From: Leptospira ognonensis
GTDB lineage: Bacteria; Spirochaetota; Leptospiria; Leptospirales; Leptospiraceae
Reading direction: 5' to 3'
DNA: 64,000 nucleotides
Assembly: GCF_004770745.1 (NCBI RefSeq)
Contig: NZ_RQGD01000024.1
Span: 62,001-126,000, forward strand
This document shows, one piece after another, positions 38,801-47,853 of the stretch. The notes beneath the pieces are model-generated. The model ran no database searches. It saw only the letters and a program-made list of their open reading frames with translations, and was not told the origin of the DNA. Made by a program: the position numbers and the translations under genes. The stretch's first letter is position 1, and each line of letters begins with the position of its first letter.

Positions 38801-40050
38801 AACCAAGTCAAACGCAGGTTCGCCTTGCCATTTTAGGTGGAGGGGCAAGCGGATGTTTTGCGGCAATCCAAGCGCATGCGTTTTCAAACGGGAATATTCG
38901 AATCACCATTTTTGAAAAATCGAGGGAACCACTTTCGAAACTAAAGGTTTCTGGTGGCGGTAGATGCAATGTCACACATCAACTTTTTGATCCAGAAGAA
39001 TTGGCAAAAAAATACCCTCGTGGAGAAAAAGAACTCCGGTGGGCTTTTGAAACATTTCAACCTAAAGATACGATTGAGTGGTTTGGACAGCGAAATGTGC
39101 CTCTCAAAGTGGAAGCCGATGGAAGGATGTTTCCCGTATCCGATGATTCGCAAACGATAATCGACTGCCTGATCGGAGAGATTAAGGATCGAAACATTAA
39201 GCTTTTGTTAGATGAAAATGTCGTATCTGTTCACACGGATGCGGAAAATCCAAAAGGAAGGTTTCGGTTAAGATTTGCAGATGATAGAGAAGAATTTTTT
39301 GATATCGTGCTCATTGCCACGGGTTCGAATCGGAAAGTTTGGAATTGGATGGAGGCACTAGGTCACAGCATTACGCTGCCTGTGCCTTCGCTATTTACAT
39401 TAGGAATTGAAAACTCTGATATCATCACACTATCTGGATTGTCAGTTCCCCATGCATCCATTCGTATCCTACCAAAAGGGAAGGCACAAATCGGTCCTCT
39501 GCTCATCACACATTGGGGATTTAGCGGACCCGCAGCGCTTCGACTTTCCGCATTTGAGGCCAGAGTTTTATTTGATGCCGAGTATAAGGTAACCTTAGAA
39601 ATAAATTGGTTAGGCGATCGTACATCGGTGGAAGTCGAACAGATGTTGTTAGATTTGAAAGTAAGTGCGAGAGTAAATAAAGTGATGAATCAAAAATTGA
39701 ATGAGATTCCGAACAGACTCTGGGAGTGGTTCCTAATTCAAAGCCATATTTCGACTGAAAAAAAATGGGCGGATGTTTCCAAACAAGAAATCAAAAGTCT
39801 AACAGAGATATTGTGTCGTTCTAAATTTCAAATGATTGCGAAGGGCGTTTTCAAAGAGGAATTTGTAACTGCGGGTGGAATCTCAAGAAAGGATATTGAT
39901 TTCAAATCCATGCAAAGTAGAAAGATTGAAAATTTATATTTTACGGGCGAAGTGATAGACATCGATGGTATTACTGGAGGTTTTAACTTTCAAAATGCTT
40001 GGACAACGGCGACACTCGCAGCCAAGCACATTGCTTCTTTGGTTATTTGA
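38797..40050 (+). CDS. HI0933/YhiN-family FAD-dependent oxidoreductase
   Basis: 417 residues. The FAD-binding start is RLAILGGGASGCFAAIQAHA, with LKVSGGGRCNVTH and the C-terminal FTGEVIDIDGITGGFNFQNAW typical of the HI0933/BaiN family. The enzymatic role of this family is poorly defined; some members are linked to flavin-dependent reduction of unsaturated substrates. It overlaps the auxiliary lipoprotein gene by 4 bases (ATGA) and its end overlaps the convergent pyruvate kinase gene by 8 bases. Confidence 0.88.
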   Translation: MKPSQTQVRLAILGGGASGCFAAIQAHAFSNGNIRITIFEKSREPLSKLKVSGGGRCNVTHQLFDPEELAKKYPRGEKELRWAFETFQPKDTIEWFGQRNVPLKVEADGRMFPVSDDSQTIIDCLIGEIKDRNIKLLLDENVVSVHTDAENPKGRFRLRFADDREEFFDIVLIATGSNRKVWNWMEALGHSITLPVPSLFTLGIENSDIITLSGLSVPHASIRILPKGKAQIGPLLITHWGFSGPAALRLSAFEARVLFDAEYKVTLEINWLGDRTSVEVEQMLLDLKVSARVNKVMNQKLNEIPNRLWEWFLIQSHISTEKKWADVSKQEIKSLTEILCRSKFQMIAKGVFKEEFVTAGGISRKDIDFKSMQSRKIENLYFTGEVIDIDGITGGFNFQNAWTTATLAAKHIASLVI

Positions 40051-41479
40051 TTTTATGAATCTGGATGAAATCTACTGTTTGGGCCACAGATCCAGGAGCT
40101 CCAGAAAGGATTACTACTTGATCTCCCGTTGCAAGCTTACCCTCGCTTTTTAGAACCTTACTCATAAACGCGATCATATCTGGGAATTTTTCCATGATAG
40201 GCATCACATAAGGAACAACTCCCCAATACAATTTCATCTTTCGGGAAGTTCCTAGAAATGGAGTGAAGGAGTAAATCGGTTTGATCGGCCGAAATTCAGA
40301 TGAAAGCAGAGAAGAATACCCTGACCGAGTAAAGTTAATGATTGCCTTCGCATTGATCCCGCGTGCGATGCTTTCTGCCGCGTTTCCTAGCGCAGTTCTC
40401 TCTACTTCAAAGGCTGTGCGATCCATTTGTCTAAGATGAATTAGGTGGATGTGAGATTCTTCGGCAGCTTGGATGATTTTAGTCATTACATCAACTGTTT
40501 CAACGGGATACTTACCGGATGCCGTTTCACCTGACAACATAACTGCATCAGTACCATCCATGACGGCATTGGCGACATCACTTGCCTCTGCGCGGGTAGG
40601 CCTTGGGTTATCAATCATCGTTTCAAGCATCTGAGTTGCAGTGATTACTGGTTTGCCACGTTGGTTAAGTTTCGTGATCATTTCCTTTTGGATGATGGGG
40701 ACAAATTGTGTATCGAGTTCAACCCCGAGATCTCCGCGAGCAATCATCACACCATCACAAGCATCAATAATTTCATCGATGTTTTGAATCGCCTCGGGTC
40801 TTTCAATTTTTGCGATAAGTCCAGCGAAACTATCTTTCATGAATTGGCGGGCTTGCAATAAATCCGCCGCTCGTCTAACAAATGATAGCGCGATATAATC
40901 AACTCCCAACCCGAGAGCAAATAACAAGTCTTCAATATCTTTTTCTGACAGGGCAGGTGCAGAGATCGGTGTTCCAGGAAGGTTGATGCCTTTATTATCC
41001 TTGAGAGTCCCGCCTATCACAGTCTCGAGGAGGGCACGCTCTTTTGTTTTTGATTTTACGACAAAGGATAGTTTCCCGTCATCAATCAGAAGTTTATGTC
41101 CCACATCAATATCATTCAAGATGTATTGGTAGGTGCACCCGACCTCTTCAGATGTCCCTAAAAAATCTCCTCGATTATTGATATAAATCTGGTCTCCTGT
41201 TTTTAGTTCCAAGGGTCCATGAGTCAGCTTTCCCGTACGTATTTTGGGACCTTGCAAATCAGCAAGAATCCCAATGGAGACACCGGCCTCTTGCTCGCAT
41301 TCGCGAATCAATTCATAGATCTCTTTATGGTATTCATGTGTAGAGTGAGAAAAATTCATACGGCACATATCCATGCCGGCATAGATTAAATTTAGTATGG
41401 TTTCGCGATTTGCCGAGGCAGGGCCAATGGTACAGATGATTTTCGTGCGTTTGAGAGGGAGCTTTCTTTCTTCAGGCAT
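40043..41479 (-). CDS. pyk: Pyruvate kinase
   Basis: 478 residues from ATG 41479, which gives MPEERKLPLKRTKIICTIGP; the frame opens 13 codons earlier without a typical sequence. It transfers phosphate from phosphoenolpyruvate to ADP. Motifs are TKIICTIGPAS, MDMCRMNFSHS with the substrate Arg, the active-site Lys in GLIAKIERPEAIQNIDEI (partial), MIARGDLGVE, and ATQMLETMIDNPRPTRAE. A C-terminal regulatory domain of normal length is present. Convergent with the oxidoreductase and divergent from the deacetylase operon. Confidence 0.96.
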   Translation of the reverse strand: MPEERKLPLKRTKIICTIGPASANRETILNLIYAGMDMCRMNFSHSTHEYHKEIYELIRECEQEAGVSIGILADLQGPKIRTGKLTHGPLELKTGDQIYINNRGDFLGTSEEVGCTYQYILNDIDVGHKLLIDDGKLSFVVKSKTKERALLETVIGGTLKDNKGINLPGTPISAPALSEKDIEDLLFALGLGVDYIALSFVRRAADLLQARQFMKDSFAGLIAKIERPEAIQNIDEIIDACDGVMIARGDLGVELDTQFVPIIQKEMITKLNQRGKPVITATQMLETMIDNPRPTRAEASDVANAVMDGTDAVMLSGETASGKYPVETVDVMTKIIQAAEESHIHLIHLRQMDRTAFEVERTALGNAAESIARGINAKAIINFTRSGYSSLLSSEFRPIKPIYSFTPFLGTSRKMKLYWGVVPYVMPIMEKFPDMIAFMSKVLKSEGKLATGDQVVILSGAPGSVAQTVDFIQIHKIK

Positions 41480-41532
41480 GTCCCAAAGTTTACTCTTTTT
41501 TTCAGATCCTGCAAGCAAATTGCTCAGATTGG

Positions 41533-41561
41533 TTGACTTGAAATTTTTTTCATCTCAATAT
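41533..41561 (+). promoter_or_regulatory. Putative sigma-70 promoter for the deacetylase operon
   Basis: TTGACT (41533-41538), 17 bases, CAATAT (41556-41561). It lies just in front of the deacetylase gene, so the transcript would start close to or after ATG 41560. That would favour the second ATG at 41569 and a nearly leaderless message. Sequence match only. Confidence 0.35.
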
Positions 41562-42468
41562 GAAAGAGATGGGTTTACAAGACTTAGCGTTAATTTACCA
41601 CTCTCAGTACAATCTCGATCTGCCAGGGCATATTTTTCCTGCACATAAATATTCGCATCTTTACAATCGAGTGAAAAAAGATCCGGTTTTCGCCTCCTGG
41701 GATATCCTCAGACCCGAAAGAGCTCTCGATCATGATCTGGAGTTAGTTCACACCAAGGAATACCTCGATGACCTCTTTGGGTATGAGCACACCGATAGAA
41801 CCATATATTCCGAGCTGCCATTAAATCAAAACATTGTTAGTAGTTTCTGTTACGGCGTTGGTGGGACTGTCATGGCCATGGAGCTGACCAGTAAATACAA
41901 GTTTGCTTTTAATATGGGGGGAGGCTACCATCATAGTTTTCCTGACCGTGCAGAAGGTTTTTGCTATTTGAATGATGTCGCAATTGCAATAAAAAAATCA
42001 AAAGAAACATCAGAAAATCATAAAGCACTGATCATCGACTTAGATTTACACCAAGGCAATGGTAATTCTTATATTTTCCAATATGATGACAATGTTTTCA
42101 CATTTTCTATGCACCAAGGAAATATATATCCTAGAAAAGAAATTTCGAATTTGGATGTGCACTTAGAGCCTGGAATAAAAGATGATCGTTATCTAACATT
42201 GCTTAGGGATTCACTTGAAAAAATTAAAGCATCATTCCAGCCTGATATTGTTTATTATTTGGCAGGTGCTGACCCTTATGAAGATGATTCCCTTGGAGAA
42301 TTGAAAGTCAGTATGAAAGGATTAAAGGAAAGAGACCAGATGGTTCGCTCTTACTGTACAAATCAAAATATCCCTTGTGTCATTACACTTGCAGGAGGAT
42401 ATGCCAGAGATTTTCGAGATACGGTCGAAATTCATTTTAATACCATCGCTGCCTTTGGTGAAATTTGA
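41560..42468 (+). CDS. Histone-deacetylase-like amidohydrolase
   Basis: 302 residues; ATG 41569 is an alternative start. HDAC/acetylpolyamine amidohydrolase motifs are present: NMGGGYHHSFPDRAEGFCYLN (quoted in part) with the two active-site His, IIDLDLHQGNGN with the zinc Asp and His, YYLAGADPYEDD with the second zinc Asp, and TLAGGYARD. Bacterial members remove acetyl groups from lysine, polyamines or acetoin-related substrates; which one applies here is not visible. It overlaps the next gene by one base (TGATG) and probably begins a three-gene operon ending in a response regulator. Confidence 0.9.
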   Translation: MKEMGLQDLALIYHSQYNLDLPGHIFPAHKYSHLYNRVKKDPVFASWDILRPERALDHDLELVHTKEYLDDLFGYEHTDRTIYSELPLNQNIVSSFCYGVGGTVMAMELTSKYKFAFNMGGGYHHSFPDRAEGFCYLNDVAIAIKKSKETSENHKALIIDLDLHQGNGNSYIFQYDDNVFTFSMHQGNIYPRKEISNLDVHLEPGIKDDRYLTLLRDSLEKIKASFQPDIVYYLAGADPYEDDSLGELKVSMKGLKERDQMVRSYCTNQNIPCVITLAGGYARDFRDTVEIHFNTIAAFGEI

Positions 42469-43289
42469 TGGGAATTTTTTCATCTACAGATAAAAAGAAA
42501 GGAAATTCTGAATGGCTAAATTTAGATGAACTAACGCTTGTTGATGTTTCGAGAGAATTAAATACTTCACTGAATATGGAACCGAGATTGTTCAATAGGT
42601 TTCGAAAGGATGAAGTTGAAGATCTTTTTAATGAGGCAGGAGTTTTTAAGGCCATACAGACGCGAGGATTTCCAAATTCTGAACTCTCAATCGAAGTGTT
42701 AAATGATTATGACAATCGAGTTTATGTAAAAACAAAAAAAGGGAAAATCTTAATTCACATGCGATTGAAAGTTTCTCAATTCCACTTAAAAGGGGATGAT
42801 GAGCATTTCCCTATGGTTTATATTGATTGGCTACTCACTCAGAACTTAAATTTTACCACGGATAAGATCAAAAAAGAACTCTATTTTGGACAAGAATACC
42901 CAGGTTTAAATGTTTTTACTGAACTAACAAACTTTATACGAATGCTTGCTAAAAAATTAGGAACTTCTGGTGCCTTCAACGTACCTGAGTATTTTCATGA
43001 TGCCGTACTATTTGCCCGAAAATTTCGCTTCATTGATCCGGAAAAAGAAGGCAGTTTTCGCGCATTGATACAGTCATTTCGAGGCGTAAATCTCCGTTTG
43101 CTATCTTCTCATATTCACCAAAACAAAGTTTGTTATGAAAATGGGGAAGCTTATGAATGGAAATATGGAGAAATGATATCCTGCACGGACATTTACTTAG
43201 AAAAGAAGGTTTTCGATGAGAGTTACTATAAAAAGGTGGATGATATAAAGCAAAAACTGAAGTTCCGGCTAAAGGATACTCCAGAATAG
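42468..43289 (+). CDS. Uncharacterised protein between deacetylase and response regulator
   Basis: 273 residues from ATG 42468, whose A is the last base of the deacetylase TGA. No signal peptide or membrane helix. The sequence mixes alpha and beta segments, such as LSIEVLNDYDNRVYVKTKKGK, KILIHMRLKVSQFHLKG, and MVYIDWLLTQNLNF, and has FDESYYKKVDDIKQKLKF at the end. I do not recognise a family. The position between a deacetylase and an RR/phosphatase suggests it is part of the same signalling unit, for instance an effector or adaptor, but this is inference. Confidence 0.75.
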   Translation: MGIFSSTDKKKGNSEWLNLDELTLVDVSRELNTSLNMEPRLFNRFRKDEVEDLFNEAGVFKAIQTRGFPNSELSIEVLNDYDNRVYVKTKKGKILIHMRLKVSQFHLKGDDEHFPMVYIDWLLTQNLNFTTDKIKKELYFGQEYPGLNVFTELTNFIRMLAKKLGTSGAFNVPEYFHDAVLFARKFRFIDPEKEGSFRALIQSFRGVNLRLLSSHIHQNKVCYENGEAYEWKYGEMISCTDIYLEKKVFDESYYKKVDDIKQKLKFRLKDTPE

Positions 43290-43302
43290 AGCAAAAAAAA
43301 AT

Positions 43303-44415
43303 ATGCCAGATTATTCATTTAAACCTGAAATTCTCATCATTGACGATGATTCGGAAATTTGTGAAACTCTTGAGCTACTGGTCAATGGACTGGGATATTA
43401 CGTTCGCTATTTTACAAATCCTGCACAAGGCCTTGAGTATTTCGAAAGAGAATTGAATCCGATTGTTTTTTTAGATGTGAATATGCCACAAATGTCGGGT
43501 CTTGAGCTATTGCCAAAAATCAAAGGGATTGATTCAAAAACACAGGTTCTCATGATCACGGGAGAAAGGGACATTCAAACGGTTGTCACTTCTCTTTACC
43601 ATCGGGCGACAGATTTTATACTCAAACCATTCGAAATAAAATCGATTGAAAATTCCATTGCCAGATCTATTGAATATTATGGTTTTCTGAAAGAAAAGGA
43701 ATCTCAAGAAGAGGCACTCACTCGTGACCTTCGGTTGGCTTCTCGTATCCAATCCAAAACGATGAATTTACCCAAACTCAGCCATCAACTACTCGGAGAA
43801 ATCATTCCTCTCAGTTTTGTGTCGGGAGATTTTTATCAAGTAATCGGTCTTGAAGAGGATCAGACTCTCATTCTCATGGGAGACATAGAAGGTCACGGAG
43901 TTACTTCAGGTTTAATTAGTATTTTGATGACTACGATTCATAAAGAGATTTCTCGATCTGGTCAAATCCATCCTGGTAATATTCTGACCCGACTGAATCA
44001 AGAATTATGCCATGAAATCGGTACTCATAGTATGACGGCAATCAGTCTCCTCGTGGATCATAAGAATCAACTGATTCGTTATGCGAGAGGAGGTTTTCCT
44101 TTTCCGATATTATTTAAGAAAGATTCTGATCAATTTGAGGTTTTACAGGAAAATTCAGGGCAAATTCTCGGAATTTTAGATTCCATTACATTTTCTGAAA
44201 AGGAAATCTCCGCTAATGCAGGCGATACACTTCTCATTTATTCTGATGGGCTTCTCGGCTCAACTTCTCATCCTTTAGTACAATCCTTGTTGCAGATCGC
44301 TCCAGGTGAAGACAGGACTATGAGAATGAAAAATGAAATCAATACATTTACTGATTTTCTGAAAACGTACTCTAAAGCTCAAGATGACATAGGTTATATT
44401 CTTTTAGAGATTTGA
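43303..44415 (+). CDS. Response regulator with SpoIIE-type phosphatase output
   Basis: 370 residues. Residues 8-125 are a receiver domain: acidic IIDDD (12-16), phosphoacceptor D58 in VFLDVNMPQMSG, Thr in MITGE and K108 in FILKPF. The rest is a SpoIIE/RsbU PP2C domain with FVSGDFYQ, MGDIEGHGVTSG, IYSDGLLGS and the terminal DDIGYILL. The motif normally written GGDxYD is SGDFYQ here, so a conserved Asp is Gln, which may change metal binding. Such proteins act on anti-anti-sigma factors. The last 44 bases overlap tail to tail with the next gene. Confidence 0.9.
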   Translation: MPDYSFKPEILIIDDDSEICETLELLVNGLGYYVRYFTNPAQGLEYFERELNPIVFLDVNMPQMSGLELLPKIKGIDSKTQVLMITGERDIQTVVTSLYHRATDFILKPFEIKSIENSIARSIEYYGFLKEKESQEEALTRDLRLASRIQSKTMNLPKLSHQLLGEIIPLSFVSGDFYQVIGLEEDQTLILMGDIEGHGVTSGLISILMTTIHKEISRSGQIHPGNILTRLNQELCHEIGTHSMTAISLLVDHKNQLIRYARGGFPFPILFKKDSDQFEVLQENSGQILGILDSITFSEKEISANAGDTLLIYSDGLLGSTSHPLVQSLLQIAPGEDRTMRMKNEINTFTDFLKTYSKAQDDIGYILLEI

Positions 44416-46006
44416 TATAAGCAGTATTTGTTATCGTAGCTTTCGTTAAAAAATCCTTAATCCAAATTTTATCATTTAATTTCCCAGTGTCGGTTCCCTC
44501 TTGGAATTCTTTTTGAAGTGCTTGGAGAGTATTGATCAATTCATTTTTACCAGTAAATTCGCAAATCCTTCTCGATATCTGAATCGATTTATAAAAGAAA
44601 AAATCAGTTTTTGCATAAAACTTTTTTTCGGTTCTAGGTAACCCGCTTATTTTTATTCGATTCTCGGATACATACTCATGAACAATTTTTTGTGTGAGCA
44701 ATACCTCTTTGTTTTTAGCCTCATCTAAATAGTTTAGATGTCGAGCCTGAAGAATCTGAATCGTAAATGTAAAGAGCAGTACACTAGCAAATTTGATGAT
44801 TAGAAAACGATGTTCCGTTAGCAAATGGTAGCCGAGAAAAGCGAACGGAATCCAATAAAATCCGATCATATCCCAATCAGAAGGAAAACCCAACATTGGA
44901 TTAATGATAAATCCATTCACCAAAAAAGAGACTATTACCGATAAAATAAATTTGTTTTCTTTTTTTTGAAAAAACGATTTTAGAATAGATCTTTCAAAAA
45001 AATAAAAATAAGCAAGAATTAAAAGGGGGACTCTCGAATTGTACCACATGACGGCCGTTATTTCTGTGAGATGGTTAAGAGAAATTAATCTTTTCCATGG
45101 ATAAATAGGTGGATGTAGTAAATGACTGCTTTTACGATCCAAAGTTGGATCATGTAGAAAGAGTAAATAACAGAAACCCAATAGGAGGATGATACCTCCA
45201 ATAAAGCTACATTTGATTAAGTCATTCCAACGCTTGTTTTTTGGTGAAAATTCTATCCATAGATAAAACAATGAAATGATTAAAAATCCGGAAACAAGAT
45301 GTAGGTAAATTCCAAGAGTTACGAGGAGAGTCGAGTTGATGAGGAGAACGTTTGGTGATAAGTCGGTTTGGATCCACTGTCTGACATAAAAGATAAAAAG
45401 AAAGATGAATAGGCTGAGGATACTATAGTTTTCGGCATATCCGAAAAAAACCAAGAAACCAGACGATCCTAAAAAGAGGATGCTTTCAAATAGATTGGTT
45501 CTTTTTTGAGGACCAGAATTCAACTTCCAACCAAGAAAGGCTAAAAATATAGCACCACTCAAGAAAGAGACGATTTGATATGCGTACCTATTGTCATCAT
45601 CGAAATTCCAGATCGATAAGATTCGAAATGCGAGACTATGTGAAATGGTTTCTAAAATCTCATCCATTGCAATTTGGGATCCGAAGAGCTCAGTCTCTAA
45701 GAGGTTTGTTTCTAGTAGAATGATCCCATCTCCCCAGTTTAAATTTCGAAAGGGGAAACATAACATGAAAAGGAAGAATCCAAGCAAAACCAATGTTCTA
45801 TTTCGATTTAATACATTTTCAAAGCTAGAAAGAGTATTGGCAAGCGGACGTTGAAAAATGAAAGTCAAAGCATGAAAGCTAAAAAAAAACAAAGTAACCG
45901 AAATCACGATCGTTTGATCCAGATAGTCAAACCACAGTTTCGTGGGAAGAAAGCTAAAGAGTAGGGTTAAAATAAACGGGATGCTGAGAAAAAAAAATTG
46001 GTTCAT
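44372..46006 (-). CDS. GT-C-like multi-pass membrane protein
   Basis: 544 residues, with about 11-12 membrane helices in the first 420 residues and a soluble helical C-terminal part. The early loop with NWGDGIILLETNLLETELF and the later PSDWDMIGFYWIPF could correspond to the acidic loops of GT-C glycosyltransferases (ArnT/PMT-like), but the classical family motifs are not clear, so this is a structural guess. It overlaps its upstream neighbour by 4 bases (start 46006, stop 46003) and is the third gene of a leftward operon beginning at 48335. It overlaps the convergent response regulator gene by 44 bases. Confidence 0.7.
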   Translation of the reverse strand: MNQFFFLSIPFILTLLFSFLPTKLWFDYLDQTIVISVTLFFFSFHALTFIFQRPLANTLSSFENVLNRNRTLVLLGFFLFMLCFPFRNLNWGDGIILLETNLLETELFGSQIAMDEILETISHSLAFRILSIWNFDDDNRYAYQIVSFLSGAIFLAFLGWKLNSGPQKRTNLFESILFLGSSGFLVFFGYAENYSILSLFIFLFIFYVRQWIQTDLSPNVLLINSTLLVTLGIYLHLVSGFLIISLFYLWIEFSPKNKRWNDLIKCSFIGGIILLLGFCYLLFLHDPTLDRKSSHLLHPPIYPWKRLISLNHLTEITAVMWYNSRVPLLILAYFYFFERSILKSFFQKKENKFILSVIVSFLVNGFIINPMLGFPSDWDMIGFYWIPFAFLGYHLLTEHRFLIIKFASVLLFTFTIQILQARHLNYLDEAKNKEVLLTQKIVHEYVSENRIKISGLPRTEKKFYAKTDFFFYKSIQISRRICEFTGKNELINTLQALQKEFQEGTDTGKLNDKIWIKDFLTKATITNTAYIKSLKEYNLCHLEL

Positions 46007-47853
46007 TCGTATACCTTTTCGTAATAACTTTCTGGCAAATCTTTCTCAGTAACGTATGGGAAGTATCCTTTTCTAATATTAAAAAAGAAAACTTCTGGGA
46101 AACTAAAAAAAATGCTCTTAACACCATTCGTAAATTTTTTACCCCGGTCCCAGGGAGATGTAAATATTCCTGCCGTAGTGTGCCCCAACCCCCATATAAT
46201 ATTTGTGAGACCATAGACGGGTCTAAGGGCAACTGTATCATCCGTAAAAAGGAAAAACTCCTGGTCATAAGGATTTTTTTGATAATAACTAGAGATAGGA
46301 ACGATATCCTCTTTGGTCCGCATAATGGGCGATAAAGACTTTGATTTTAGTTTCTGCAATCTAAAAGATAGGATTTCTTTCTCTTGGACCACTCGAAAAT
46401 GATTTCTTACTTTTATGGCGGCGAGAAAAGGCACAAACGAGAAGGTGTTCGTTTTTTCGGAGATGGTTCCACCAAACACGTATTTTTGTTCGCTTGCCTC
46501 TTTATAAAATTGATTGTGATATCGAAAGATCTCTCCCGTACAATTCTGCAAAATGATATGATATGGGTAAATTTGCTGAACAAATTGCTCGTATTTCCCG
46601 TTCTGTTGTCGAATCATTTCGATTGTTTCTGGTTTTACGAAGTAAAAGGAAGGGTTTCTTTCGAATTTTCTTTTGCCTGGCAAAGAAGGGTAAGGCTCAA
46701 AGCTTACGATATCGAATTTTTTTCTCTGTAAAGAATCAATTTTTGCCATATCCTTTTCCCAATCTGAAAAAGCGAAATCTCCTGAGGAACCAAAAAATTG
46801 TCTCTTTGCGTGTTCGAACAACCGCAGTGACTCGTTTCTTTTTTCTTCGAGAACATGATCTGGGATCTCTTCGGCATCTTCGAAATAAAATGGATTGTAT
46901 ACTGCCTTTTTTGGAATCACGAAATAGCCTAATTTTAAACTTTCCTCTATGGCATGATTTCTCACGAGAAGGACAATCTCTTCCATTCCATTACATTTAT
47001 TTTCTATGAAGAGACATGTTCGAAGTTGATTTTGTAAATTTGTACGAACGGAGATTAGGTGGGTCTTGTCATTTTCTTGCAGAGAAAATACTTCATTTTG
47101 ATTGAGAATGATAAAGGCACTAGGCTCAAAGGATTTACCAGAAATCAAAAATTCACGAACAAATTTTTTTTGTTCCTTTTCCTCCCAAGTTTTGAAAAGC
47201 GAATTGTATTTAGTAGGTGGAGTTACATTGAGATCACGCCTGTCCGAGACTTCGGTTGATTTAAAATGATTTTCATTCTGCTTATAAAGTTTGTAAAAAT
47301 CTATCGATATCTTTTGTAAGCGAGTCAGATCCTCTTGCATCTTCTGCAATTCGTTATCTGTGAAATCAATCGGTACATGTTCACTTTTTTCTTCTAGATT
47401 GAAGTAACCTAGTCCTGATATCGGATAGTCTGTTGATTCATTTTCTGCTAATGAATGTAAATGGCTGATAAAGGCAAGATCTGACTTTATGTCCTCCAGA
47501 TTTTCGATCCATTTTCTTTGAATCAGGTAGGCCTCGTCCCAGTGTGATTTAAATTTATCTTTTGCTTCTGTAGGAATACCTAGTTCTAATAGATGGATGC
47601 TTCGATTTTCCCAGACAGTGTAATGAAATCGGAATTCTTCCCAAGGATCTCTGATCAAATGTAAGATTTTATCATTAAAATTGTATTGGAAATGATAGAC
47701 TTTATTGCCGATCAGAAGAGCTGTATGACCACCACTCGATTGACCAGAGTTAGATAGGATGTGCAGGAAAGAGATATGTTCAGATTGATCCTTTGCTACG
47801 ACGGAAGTAGTAACAAAGGATATTAGATAAACAACGATGAGTTGTTTAAAAAT
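46003..47853 (-). CDS. Periplasmic Lnb/DUF4105-like protein with probable ATT start
   Basis: 616 residues if started at ATT 47851-47853. A canonical start (TTG) is found only at 47656-47658, but the open frame upstream of it encodes a convincing signal peptide (FKQLIVVYLISFVTTSVVA, cut before KDQ) and the motif SGQSSGGHTALLIGNKVYHF, which resembles the FGHTALR segment of Lnb N-terminal (DUF4105) proteins. No ATG, GTG or TTG lies in frame before that motif. The ATT shares its A with the TAA stop of the preceding gene (TAATT instead of the frequent TAATG). The C-terminal YGLTNIIWGLGHTTAGIFTSPWD and FSFPEVFFFNIRKGYFP also look like that family. Confidence 0.7.
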   Translation of the reverse strand: MFKQLIVVYLISFVTTSVVAKDQSEHISFLHILSNSGQSSGGHTALLIGNKVYHFQYNFNDKILHLIRDPWEEFRFHYTVWENRSIHLLELGIPTEAKDKFKSHWDEAYLIQRKWIENLEDIKSDLAFISHLHSLAENESTDYPISGLGYFNLEEKSEHVPIDFTDNELQKMQEDLTRLQKISIDFYKLYKQNENHFKSTEVSDRRDLNVTPPTKYNSLFKTWEEKEQKKFVREFLISGKSFEPSAFIILNQNEVFSLQENDKTHLISVRTNLQNQLRTCLFIENKCNGMEEIVLLVRNHAIEESLKLGYFVIPKKAVYNPFYFEDAEEIPDHVLEEKRNESLRLFEHAKRQFFGSSGDFAFSDWEKDMAKIDSLQRKKFDIVSFEPYPSLPGKRKFERNPSFYFVKPETIEMIRQQNGKYEQFVQQIYPYHIILQNCTGEIFRYHNQFYKEASEQKYVFGGTISEKTNTFSFVPFLAAIKVRNHFRVVQEKEILSFRLQKLKSKSLSPIMRTKEDIVPISSYYQKNPYDQEFFLFTDDTVALRPVYGLTNIIWGLGHTTAGIFTSPWDRGKKFTNGVKSIFFSFPEVFFFNIRKGYFPYVTEKDLPESYYEKVYE

